Shown here: one piece after another, positions 10,581 through 20,762 of the stretch
Position numbering within the stretch: position 1 is the first letter of the stretch
Layout of the letters: each line of letters begins with the position of its first letter
NCBI GenBank assembly: GCA_036898135.1
Contig: CM072527.1
Location: 2,178,373-2,242,372, forward strand
From: Oncomelania hupensis
Taxonomy: Eukaryota > Mollusca > Gastropoda > Littorinimorpha > Pomatiopsidae
Direction of reading: 5' to 3'
DNA: 64,000 nucleotides
The notes under the pieces: generated by a model
The model's input: the letters and a program-made list of their open reading frames with translations, nothing else
Told to the model about the DNA's origin: nothing
The model's database searches: none
Program-made: the position numbers and the translations under genes

Positions 10581-13500
10581 TTAGTGGGCGGTGGCGGGTA
10601 TGAAGGCTGGGGCGTCGGCCCTCAGTGGCGACTCGATGGAGTCGGTGGCGGGGTGACGGCTGAGGAAGTCTGCGCCGTGGTTGTCTTTTCCTGGGATGTG
10701 CTCCAGCTGGAAAGAGTATGCTTGGGGCAGCAGAGCCCACCTCATCAGCCGGGCGTTGAGAGATTTAGATGTTGCCAGGAAGGAAAGCGGCTGATGATCC
10801 ACTTGGACGATGAAGTGTGAGCCGTAGAGGTACAGCTGGAACTTCTGGACTGCCCAGACGAGGGCGAGACACTCCTTCTCCGACGTGGCGTAATTCTGCT
10901 CGGCCGGCTTTAGCTTCCGGCTGGCGTACGCGACGGGGAAGAGCGTCGGGGCGTCCGCGGAGTCCCGTTGGAGTAGAACGGCTCCGAGGCCTAAGTCGCT
11001 GGAGTCCGTGCGCAGGACGAAGGGCTGTCCGTGGTTGGGGAGTCGCAGGACGGGCTGTGACGTCAGCTTGTCCTTGAGCTCCTGGAAGGCAGCTTCACAT
11101 TGCGGGGTCCAGAGGACTCGGTCCGGTGCGGTTTTCCGGGTTAGGCTGGATAGTGGCGCGGCGATCCCGTTGTATCCGGGTACGAACTTTTGATAAAAGC
11201 CACTCAGTCCCAGGAAGGACTGGACATCTTTCTTGGTTTTGGGGCGTGGCGCGTCTCGAAGGCGCTGGACAGTCTTTTCCAGAGGCCGGAGCTGTCCACG
11301 GCTGATGGTGTGGCCAAGGAATTCCAGCTCTTGGTAACCGAACTGGCATTTGGTCGGCCGGGCAGTGAGGCCAGCTTCTTTGAGGCGGCGTAAGAGTTGG
11401 CGCACCACTCGCAGGTGCTCCTCCCATGTCTCCGTTGCGACGAGTATGTCGTCCATAAAAGAGTGTAGGGACGGACAGTGGAGGGGGTCCAACAGCTTCC
11501 GCATCATCGTGCTGAAAATACTTGGGGCATTGTGTAGACCAAACGGCAGAACGTTAAACTCATAGTGGCCGTCCATCGTGCTGAAGGCCAGGTACTGGCG
11601 GGACGAAGGGTGCACGGGGATCTGGTAAAAGCCCTTGCTCAGATCCACTCTGGAGAAATATCTGGCGGACTGTAGCTTTGCAAACAAGTCCGTCGGGTCG
11701 GACAGGGGTCCGGGCACGAACTGGGTTACGAGATTCAACTGCCGGAAGTCGATACAGAGGCGATGTTCACCGCTGGGCTTCCGTGATAGCACTATTCCTG
11801 CGCTGTAGGGGGAACGGGAGGGAGCGATGACTCCGGCTTGTAGCAGAGCCTCTACTTCCGTCCTTACTACCTGCTGCTGGGAAAGTGGGACGGGGTACGG
11901 TTTCTGTCGGACGGGAGTGGGGTCCGTCAGGGTTAGTTGGACTTCTTCTAGGTCCGTCCTCCCAGGAATGTCGGTGAGGACTTCCCTGTATTCGGCTACG
12001 ATGGCGCGTAGTTGGCGTTGCTGGCCGGCGGGGAGTGAGGGGTCCGGAGAGACGTCCCGGAAGGATTCCTTCCCTTTTAGCGGAAATTCGGCGACGCCGG
12101 TCTCTGTGCCATCCACTTCGACGGCCAGCGCGACCGTGAGTAGCGAGTGGGTGTCCGGGGCGGGTGCGGGTTGCTCCAGGTACCGCTTGAGCAAGTTGAT
12201 GTGGTGGGTCCTGGGCTTTCCGCCTACCTCGATGCGATAGGTGGTACGTGAGAGCTTCTCCAGCACCGGGTAGGGTCCTTGCCAAGCTATGTCTAGCTTG
12301 TTCGTGCCGCTGGGGAGAAGCAGTAGGACCTGGTCTCCTACCTGTAGTTCTCGGTCCCGGGCGCGGCGATTATGGTAGCGGGCTTGTCTCTCTCTCGCCT
12401 TCTTCAGGTTGGCGGAGGCTGCTTTCCATGTGGCCTTGAGAGTTTCCTGGAGCTTGGTGACGTATTTCGTGGCGTCGACCGGAGCCTCGTCCAATTTGGC
12501 GTCGGTCCAGCTACGTCGTAGGGCGGCTAGAGGTCCAGAAAGGGGTCTCCCAAAAAGCAACGTGGAAGGCGTGTATCCGGTGGAGGTGTGCGGGGTCTCT
12601 CGATACGCGAAGAGCGCTGACGCGACGTAGGTGTCCCACGCCTCTGGCTGTTCGTCGGCGATCTTGCGGATAATCGAGATGAGAGTCCCGTTCAGGCGCT
12701 CGACCTGTCCGTTGCTGGCGGGGTGGTAGGGTGGAGTTCGGATATGGCGAATGCGAAGTAGTTGGAAAACTTCCTGCATGAGTTTTCCGGTGAACTGGGA
12801 CCCGTTGTCGGTCAAGATGTTGTCCGGGAATCCGACTCGTGTGAATATGGTGACGAGCGCGTCGGCGACTCGGGCGGCGTCGATCTTCGGCAGTGGAACG
12901 GCCTCACACCACATCGAGCAAGCGTCGACAAGGGTAAGTAGATACTGGTTCCGCTTCTTGGTCCGCGGAAGGGGTCCTACTATGTCGACGGCCACTCGCT
13001 GGAAGGGCGTTCCGACGACGACGGTGGGGCTGATAGTGACCGGTACGGTGTGATGGCGGGGCGAGTATCGTTGGCACTGGCGACAGGACTTGACGTAGCG
13101 CTTCACGTCTTCTGTCATCCCGGGCCAGTGGTACTGTGCGCTGATGCGTAGAGTGGTCGCTCCTATGCCCATATGTCCACTTAGGGGCATGCTATGGCCA
13201 AGTTCCAGGACTTGGGGGCGAAGGGTCGCAGGTACGACGAGTTGAGAATGGTCGTCCTTCTGACGGAAGAGGAGTCCGTCCTCGACGAAAAAGTCCCCGG
13301 ACTTGGGCGGAGTGCGTGCGGCGGGAAGCTTTCCGTAGCACTTGCGGAGGGTGACGTCGTCTTCTTGGGCCTTCCGGATCTGTTCCGGCATCTGGTTGGG
13401 TATCGTGGGTGGTGTCGCGGCTGTTCTCGCCTGGGCGCGCGTCTGGACGGCGGCCATCGACTCCACCGGCTGGGGCGGCATACCCAAGAACACGTAGCGG

Positions 13501-15081
13501 CATCCTAAAATCAGGTCATACAGGGGCTGGTCCATCACGGCAGCTTGAATGGTCCCCGTGACGTACCGGCTGGTGACTTGGATCCGGGCTATAGGGAGCG
13601 TGGTGCTGGGTTGGGACGCGTCGGCCAACTTCAGGGTGATAGTTTCGCCGGTCAGGTCCTGTTCCCTGATGAGCGAGCGGCGGACGACGGCGTCAAAGGT
13701 GAGTCCAGTGTCGTATAGACAGTGGGCTGGGCGATCGTTGACAGTCACTTGCTCGGTGACGGCCGGTCGATCGGTGGGAGTGGCGACGGGGGTTACCGGG
13801 TTCCCGTCGGGGGTAACTTGGCGTAGGGCCAGTACCGTACCTTGTTTGCGACGCTGGTCGCTGAGGCGGCGAAAACATTTCTCGCGGGTGTGTCCCCGGC
13901 GCTGGCAGTAGCCGCAGTAGAGCTCTGTGCTCCGCTTCCCTGGCTCTGCTCCGGGGTTTGGGCGTCCTTTAGGCGGGTGTGGACGGTGGTTCGCTGGCGG
14001 GACGGGCCGGCGAGGCTGGTGGCGGGTATCTGGTGACGAGGGTGCGGGGGGATCCCGGCGAGGCTGTCTGTCGTCGGGGTGGGCGGTGAGGTAGCGGTCC
14101 GCGACGATGATAAGGTCTTCTAGTCGGGCGGCTCCCTGTTCGGCGGCGAAAGTCCGAAGTTCCGCTGGCATTGTCCCTCGGAGTTGCTCGGCTAGCATCA
14201 ATTCGAGCAGTCCGTCGTACGTTTTTGGTTCGTCCGTTTGCTCTATCCATTTGTCCCGCAGAGTAGCTAGCCGGTCGGCGAATTGCGTAAACTTCTCCCC
14301 TTTCTCTCTCCGGGAGTTCCGGAAATTCTTGCGGTAGTGCTCACCTGAGAGCTCAAATCCGTGCAGTAGAGCTTTCTTGAGGGCGGGGTAGTCGCCCTCC
14401 TCGGAAGTCGGCGTCTTGGCCAGGATTTCATAGGCCTTCCCCTTAAGGCCATGACTGAGCTTGCGATACCAGTACTGGGGGTCAAGGCTGTTTTCTCCCG
14501 CGACTCGTTCGAATCGGGCGAGATATACTTCGATCGATTCGTCTCGTTCGACGAATGGGTCCAGGGGAAAGTTCATCCCCGGAATCGGCGGGGGGATGGC
14601 GGATATTCTGGCGCTAGCGGCGAAGCTGGGGGCGATGAGCGAGAAGTCTTCGCTCGCGGGCGATGCGATACCTAGATCGCGGCGGTCGCGCTCAAGCTGG
14701 AGGAGTGCTTGGCGCCGTTCGAGCTCCTTGTCCTTCCTCTTCTCCTCAAGTGCCGCGACCCTCTCGTCCTCCTCCTTCCTCCGTGCGGCGGCTCTCTCCT
14801 CCTCTGCTATCCTCTCCTTCGCCTCCTCTCTTCTCCGCTCGGCGGCTCTCTCCTCCTCTGCAATCTTCCGGGCGGCGGCCCGTTCCTCCGCGGCGATACG
14901 CTCTTTCTCCTCCTCTTTCTTCGCCTCTCGCTCTTTTGGCCCTCTCTTCCCTCTTCAACTTTTCCTCGGCCACGTCCGCATCTACGTTAGCCAGGACGTA
15001 GTCCTTGAGTTCGGTGCCGGCGAGCCCTAAGCTCTCGCCAATACTCTTGTATTTGAGCGCAAGCTCTCCCCGGTCGGCCAT
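10581..15081 (-). CDS. Gag-pol polyprotein, Gmr1-like (PR-INT-RT-RH order)
   Basis: The main frame from the Met at 14576 has 1331 codons. In order, by residue: SCAN-like capsid (about 1-165), CCHC knuckle CGYCQRRGHTREKC (about 219-234), protease with LYDTG (about 287), integrase H2C2 zinc finger (about 462-500), integrase catalytic D, D and E in VDIVGP, LTDNGSQF and NGQVERLNG (about 530-627), GPY/F-like module (about 745-795), RT with FMDDILVA (about 1043) and RNase H with LRTDSSDLGLGAVL, ending LSRHPATDS. An N-terminal extension starts at the ATG at 15081 in another frame (MADRGELALKYKSIGESLGL, then a Lys/Glu/Arg-rich coiled coil) and joins by a one-base shift in a four-base T run at 14934-14937. 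Apart from that shift, the coding region is open. Confidence 0.9.
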
Positions 15082-15390
15082 GGTAAGGGAGGTGACTTAC
15101 CCTGAAAAGTCCTAACCGGAATGAGGGGCGCACACAAGGGGGTACACTGACGGAAAACAAGGGGGTGGGCTGAATGAGCTACGATGAAACTGCACAGGGG
15201 CGAATACAACACAACACAACCACAAAGACAAAATGCAATCAATCAAAATACAAAAATGAATGCAAAAAAAAGACCTTTTCGAGACACCACCATTCGGGAA
15301 AACCAGTACGGGACCTATGGGGCTATGCTATACACTACGGGGCTTAGAGGGCTGGGTCCTATCTATACTGGGCTGGGGAGGAATTTAAGC

Positions 15391-15499
15391 TAAGTCCTTA
15401 GTCTCGTCAAGTTGGGATGGGAAACCTAAGTCCTTTGGTCTCGTCGGGTTGGAATGGGAAACCTAAGTCCTTTGGTCTCGTCGGGGTCGCCAAAGTTAA
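15391..15499 (-). repeat. Three tandem 36-37-bp repeats ending in the PBS
   Basis: Copies begin at 15391, 15427 and 15464, each with TAAGTCCTTTGGTCTCGTC (small changes in the first). The third copy, nearest the LTR, carries the primer-binding site; the other two look like partial duplicates of it pointing into the leader. Confidence 0.8.
15474..15492 (-). other. Primer-binding site, tRNA-Trp-like
   Basis: On the minus strand, seven bases downstream of the 5' LTR, the sequence begins TGGCGACCCCGACG. The 3' end of animal tRNA-Trp would pair with TGGTGACCCCGACG, so this differs at one of the first 14 bases and then diverges. tRNA-Trp priming is known for some Ty3/gypsy groups. The tRNA identity is inferred. 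Confidence 0.6.
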
Positions 15500-17108
15500 T
15501 GTCACAAAGAGAGGGGTTGGGGGGATGGGGGTAAGCTCTTAATCTCTCGCGCTGTATTACCTCCTTTGTTAGGCTAATGATGCGATGACATTCAAGAGAT
15601 TAATGCTAGGCCAACTAGATAGATGAGAGACAGTCAGGGGATAGACGAGAAAGATGGTAGACTACACTAGTTGAGAAATTCGAATACAAAGGCCAGTCTG
15701 GGTAGGTGCGATTTCTAACTACTTGATTTTATTAAATTGAATTGGGTAGTCTACGTTGAGTAATTCTAAAGTGGGTCACGGGATAGCGTCTATATCAGTA
15801 GGGAGTAGCTCGGAGATATTCTGGGTGGTCGATTTCTGGGGTACTAGTGCTACTGTGGACTGATATCATCACAGGGCAGGAGTGTATCTGTATGGTTCAG
15901 AGTCTCCCTGATAATCTGGCGAGTGGTGATTCTCGTAGGTCAATAACTTAGCTGGGTATTGAAGGGCGGCGGTTGATCCAAGATAGTCTGGGTGGTCACT
16001 TGACCAGGCTTGCGTGGTTTCGGTAGCAATGCGGGTTAGTCGATCACGCGGTGACGCAATGACAGAGAGTCAGTCTTGTGGGAGGTACAGGTGCAGAATT
16101 CAGCTTTCGTTGCTAGCTGTCTAGGAGATGATGAAATTCAGAGTAACGCTTCTCGTTGACTCCCTGGGTTGTCAGGGGCCTGCAGCGGGTCAGCGACTTG
16201 GAGATGATACAGGGCCGGGGTAATTCGCCCGGTACAGGAGCCGTCTGTAACGCAATACAGACTCTGTATCAGCGGGGGATAGGTATATTCAGGATTCAGG
16301 GCCTGTGGCGCATTTTACCCATTCAGATTTCAAATTGGTCTGGCCAGTCAAGAGTTGACCGGCGCATTCCAGCAATCCAACAATGCAACTAGGTTTACAG
16401 GGCCATAGTGGAGTTTATTGGCAGCCGCTAATATATGATACCTTCGGCGCACTAAGATGGGGTAATGGCAACAGGGGCGAATATTTATACAGTGGGGCAT
16501 GGTGGAAAGCAAATGGAATAGGTACAGGGTAAAGGGGTTGTAGGCAAGGGCTGTACTGGGGACGTTAATCTATGTGGGGGCAGCATGGCATGGGATATTT
16601 ACACATGGGGCTAACATGGAGCATACAAGTATAAATTCAAACATGTCATGGGGCATATACAAGGTAGAAAATATGTGCAAGGAATAAATACAAGTCACAG
16701 CAACACATCAAGGCAAAACTATAAACATGAACATACATATCGACAGGACATATGAACATGTTGGGCGAACGACGGGTGATGGGTCTGCTACATGACAAAG
16801 AGTAAGTCTCCTCTCTTACCTTGACTAAGACGGGTGGAAGCACACGAGTACTGCCGTAGCTCAGAGGTCGCCCGGTGATGGAGACGTGTCTTCGGACAAG
16901 TTGTGGCTTCAAGGCTGGAGGGTTTTCGACTGACGCCGAGTCTAACGGCGTGTCAGGCTCTAACAGGGGATCCCGGAGGGGCGGGGCTTAAGCTAGTAAG
17001 CCAGCGCGCGTTTTAGGGGTGACTGGATGTGTGGAAAGTGTAGCTGGCTGCGTGGGAGGAATGACTGGTGGCAGCCTAGCTCAGAGGTCGATTGCACGCC
17101 TCGTCACA
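15500..17108 (-). repeat. 5' LTR (1609 bp)
   Basis: On the coding (minus) strand it starts TGTGACGAGG and ends TTTGTGACA. It should hold the promoter in U3 and the polyadenylation signals, though I did not pick out a convincing TATA box. The outer edge is followed by the target copy CAGAC at 17109-17113. Confidence 0.93.
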
Positions 17109-18590
17109 CAGACTACTGCTCTGACCTTTACAACCACACACCAAACGGAGACCCATCAGTTCTAGCATGTCCCGAGAACAGAGAAGAAGAAGAAATCCTC
17201 CCAATTCTCCGAGAAGAAGTTGAGGCAGCAGTAAAGAAAGGGAAGGTGTGGACAACATCTCCGCGGAACTGCTTCAAGCAGGAGGAGAAGCGATGATTGA
17301 CGCCCTCACCACTATCTGTAACACGATCTGGCAGAGTGGGGAGTGGCCTATACCTTGGACCCAGTCGTTTGTCATCACTCTTCCCAAAAAAAGGTAACCT
17401 TCAGGAGTGTGAAAAGTACCGAACCATCAGTCTCATCAGCCATCAAAAAGAACAAGCAGGATTCAGTGCAGGGCGAAGTAGGCTACCACTGAACAGATTT
17501 TCAACCTCAGAATAATCTGCGAGAAATACCTACAGCACCTATAACATCTATATTATGTGTTCGTAGACTTCAAGAAGGCGTTTGATTGAGTCTGGCATGC
17601 AGCTCTGTGGGCAACCATGAGAGTGTACAAATATCAGCCCTTTGTTCGTAGATTTCAAGGTGTTTGATCGAGTCTGGCATGCAGCTCTGTGGGCAACCAT
17701 CAGAATGTACATCAGCCCTAAAATTATTGAAGTCATCAAAAGCCTGTATGACAAAGCTACTAGTGCAGTCCTCCATCGAAAACTGTTTCAAAAGAACAAT
17801 CGGTGTGCGTCAAGGATGCCTACTCTCTCCAACACTCTTCAACCTCTTCCTAGAGCGCATCATGTTAGATGCCCTTGCAGATCACGAAGACACAGTAAGC
17901 ATAGAGGGTAGAGCAATCTCCAACCTCCGTTTGCGGATGACATTGATGGATTGGCTGGAGAAAAACAAGAAGTTGAACAGCTGGTACAGAGGCTTGATAC
18001 CATCTCCAGAGCCTATGGAATAAAAATAAGTGCAGAGAAGACCAAAATGATGACCAATAACACCAATGGCATCAACACGGACATAAAAGTCCAAGGCCAA
18101 TCCCTCAACACAGTGCATAGCTTAAAATATTTAGGAGCCATTGTATCAGACAATGGGTCCCGACAGGAAGTCCTCTCCAGGATCGCACAAATAACTGCTG
18201 CCATGGCAAGGTTGAAGCTCATTTGGAAAGACAAGACCATCAGTCTACATTCCAAGGAAAGGCTGCTGCGCTTCCTTGTCATTTCTATCTTCCTATACGC
18301 TTGCGAAACATGGACCCTCACAGCAGATGTACAACGAAGAATACAAATCATGGAGATGAGGTGCTACAGAAGACTTCTAGGCATTTCCTATACTCAGCAC
18401 ATCACCAACGACGAAGTTCGACAGACCATCACACAAGCCATTGGACAACACGATGACCTGCTCACAGTGGTGAAGAAACGGAAACTCCGATGGTATGGCC
18501 ACGTCACCAGATCATCAGGTCTTGCAAAGACCATCCTGCAAGGCACAGTGCAAGGAGGTAGAAGAAGAGGAAGACAGAAAAAGAGGTGTG
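17109..18590 (+). mobile_element. RTE LINE, right part (split by LTR element)
   Basis: Continues the RTE protein broken at 8780. Plus-strand frames give YCSDLYNHTPNGDPSVL, RT motif A (FVDFK, FDRVWHAALW), motif B (RQGCLLSPTLFNLFLERIM), a degraded motif C (RLRMTLMDWLEKN in place of RFADDIDGLAGE), then an open 227-codon stretch (17951-18634) with TKMMTNNTNGINTDIKVQG, ISIFLYACETWTLTA and KRKLRWYGHVTRSSG. Frameshifts make it non-functional. Motif A occurs twice because of an 84-bp duplication near 17559-17724. The 3' end stops at about 18590, without the usual GGATA tail. Confidence 0.82.
17559..17724 (+). repeat. 84-bp tandem duplication inside the RTE RT domain
   Basis: The segment starting TGTTCGTAGA at 17559 is repeated from 17643 with a few substitutions. 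Each copy encodes the VDFK...DRVWHAALWAT part of RT motif A, so the duplication disrupts the domain. Confidence 0.7.
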
Positions 18591-18831
18591 TGACGATACG
18601 AGTTTTGACGCACGCCGAGTCAAGATGTAAATAGTTTACAGTTTCATATCCATGAGAGTGCTGTGCGCAAAGTATCAGCGGTTTGAATTGCGTAGTGTAT
18701 ACTAGGAATTTAGGTTTTTCACTTGGTTTACTGTATAGCCAAAGAGTGTATGAATTTATAAGAGACGGAACTTCAAGAGAACACCGTTCCGTATGCAGGA
18801 GTTGTGCCCCTTAACCATAGCTTGCTACAAC

Positions 18832-18971
18832 ATGGCGGGAGGAAGGCGGAAAGAGGGCGATCGAACAAAACAAGGAGGCGACTTTTGCTCGGCAATTCAT
18901 TGCAAGAATGCCAGATACAAGCTGAGCTGCAAGGAGAAGTCCTTTTACCTGTATCTGCGGGATGAGGCGAG
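18832..18971 (+). CDS. THAP transposase exon 1
   Basis: Starts at the ATG in AACATGGCGGG and ends at a strong donor (AG/GTGAGT) after DEA plus two bases of an Arg codon, completed by the first base of exon 2. It holds the first THAP cysteine pair. An upstream in-frame start at 18793 is possible. Confidence 0.6.
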
Positions 18972-19475
18972 GTGAGTTGATGTAACTGCGTTGAAAAACC
19001 CAAAGTTAACACGCTCACCCAGTCGGACTTCTTGAAGTTCACTGAACTTTCAGTTCAACGTCTTGATTTACTTCAAGACTGAGTCGATTGCAGGCATAAA
19101 CCCAGTAAACATGTTTTTCCAGGTGACGAATTTCAGGTAGAGAATTATTTTCCTGACGAAATTTAAAATTAGACAGGGGCAACTGTAAAATTTAGCAGTG
19201 GAAAGCCACCAGGGCACAAATTTATGTCTCTGTCACAGTGTCAGTCTCACGGACTGGTTTGGGTGACTGAGCTGGCAGATTTGACCATTTACACATTGAT
19301 TTGAAGTGATAATGGGTTTCAGAAAGAAAGAAGGCAAGGAGAAAAAAAAGTGAAGGAGAAGAAAAACTGTCATACCATGGCAGTGTTTAGTGTTGTTTTC
19401 GAACCATTTCACTGTCCTACAATGTAGAGAGCTACACCTTTTTGATCCAAACAGTATTTTGTCTGCCCCTGACAG

Positions 19476-19668
19476 ATGCAGAATATGGATGCAATACTGC
19501 AGAAGAAAGTTCAAGAAGGGCTTGACACCAGCAGACCTCTACAAACGGAAATACAAGCGTTGCAGCGACCACTTTGAATCCAACCAGTACAATTTGCCAG
19601 AGGAGATAAAGAGATTGAAGTGGAATGCAATCCCAACACTATTCAAGGTTCCCAACCCACCACCTAAA
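19476..19668 (+). CDS. THAP transposase exon 2
   Basis: Acceptor CCCTGACAG before ATGCAGAAT; donor AAA/GTAAGT. Encodes the second half of the THAP domain (CSDHF and NAIPTLFKVPN) and ends in phase 0. Confidence 0.65.
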
Positions 19669-20218
19669 GTAAGTTTGTTCAGTTAACTTTTTAGTCGTAT
19701 TGTTTCTCCCTTCCTTTCGTCACACTGCATTCAAAATGGAGTAACAGAGACTGTAAATTGTCTGTTTTCAAAAGAAAAGCTGGGCGATAAAAATTTTATT
19801 CATCCTGTCCTTGTTTAGTCGTTCACTTTTTCTCTAAAGGAGTTAAGTAGAAGTTATTCCAACACTTGCAATATTTCTCTCTCTCTCCAGTGTGCTGCAT
19901 TTGGTGCCTTCGTGTGACCCTCAGGTATATATTAGTATGCTAAAATAGAATGTTCCTCTTTTCACGTAACGGCTGATCACCAGAAAAAGGACCGGTAATA
20001 TCCAAATAAAAGGTAAATAAACATTTATTTGCTTAACACTCGCACTTTTTGGAAACGCCAATTTGTAAATTTTTTTTCTTTCATCCCACACCAATTGCTT
20101 TATTTTTATTTAGGATCATTTAAGACAGGAACCTCTCAAACTTTTCAAATGGGCTGTTTTTTCCATTCGACGGTCTAGCTGACCCTTGCCCATATATGGA
20201 TTTTTGGTGATTTTACAG

Positions 20219-20294
20219 GCATCTGTGGACAGGCCGCTGCCAACCAAACATGATGTCGATGTGCCCGAGGTCACAGAGCAGCAGAATGGGCATG
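20219..20294 (+). CDS. THAP transposase exon 3
   Basis: Small linker exon: acceptor TTTTACAG, donor CATG/GTAAAG. Encodes VDRPLPTKHDVDVPEVTEQQ and ends with one base of a codon finished by exon 4. Confidence 0.55.
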
Positions 20295-20762
20295 GTAAAG
20301 GTAAAGGTTTTTTTTTCTTGCAAAATTTACATGTTTTAGCCAAGTGTGAAGTACATCTGATTATGGAAGTGGAAAAAAGTCCAGTATTTGGGAGATTAAT
20401 ATTAATTAAGAGAGAGAGAAAACAAACCTACCGCCAAAGTTTGTAGAGCTATGTTACCCTAAGTAAACTTTTTTTTAAGGGGGGGTGGGGGGAAGGGGGG
20501 CAGAGAGGGGGGTGGGGATGGGGGCTTGGCTAGCTAGACACAAATTTTGATGACAGACTACAATCCGTCAAAGGTTTTGGTGTTTACATCTCTGTATAAG
20601 ACCGAGAATTGTTTGACTACAGTGTTAAAGTTTCTAAAAATATATGGTTTTACATATATAGTTATTTAGTACAGTTGATATTTTGGAATTTTTAAAATAC
20701 TACCTTAAAATAGTGGGCCGAGAATGAGTTAACTCATAATGTCATTTGTATGTTGTGTGCAG

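Larger units (their letters stand above)
8776..17113 (-). mobile_element. Gmr1-like Ty3/gypsy LTR retrotransposon
   Basis: An 8328-bp element (8781-17108) with two 1609-bp LTRs (8781-10389 and 15500-17108) beginning TGT and ending ACA, flanked by the 5-bp duplication CAGAC (8776-8780 and 17109-17113). I count three differences between the LTRs, so the insertion is recent. Coding sense is minus: 5' LTR 15500-17108, primer-binding site near 15492-15474, gag-pol 15081-10581, purine-rich tract next to 10390. The domain order gag, protease, integrase, RT, RNase H is that of the Gmr1 group, and not that of standard gypsy elements, where integrase is last. It sits inside an RTE LINE, whose frame can be read across the gap. 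Confidence 0.93.
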
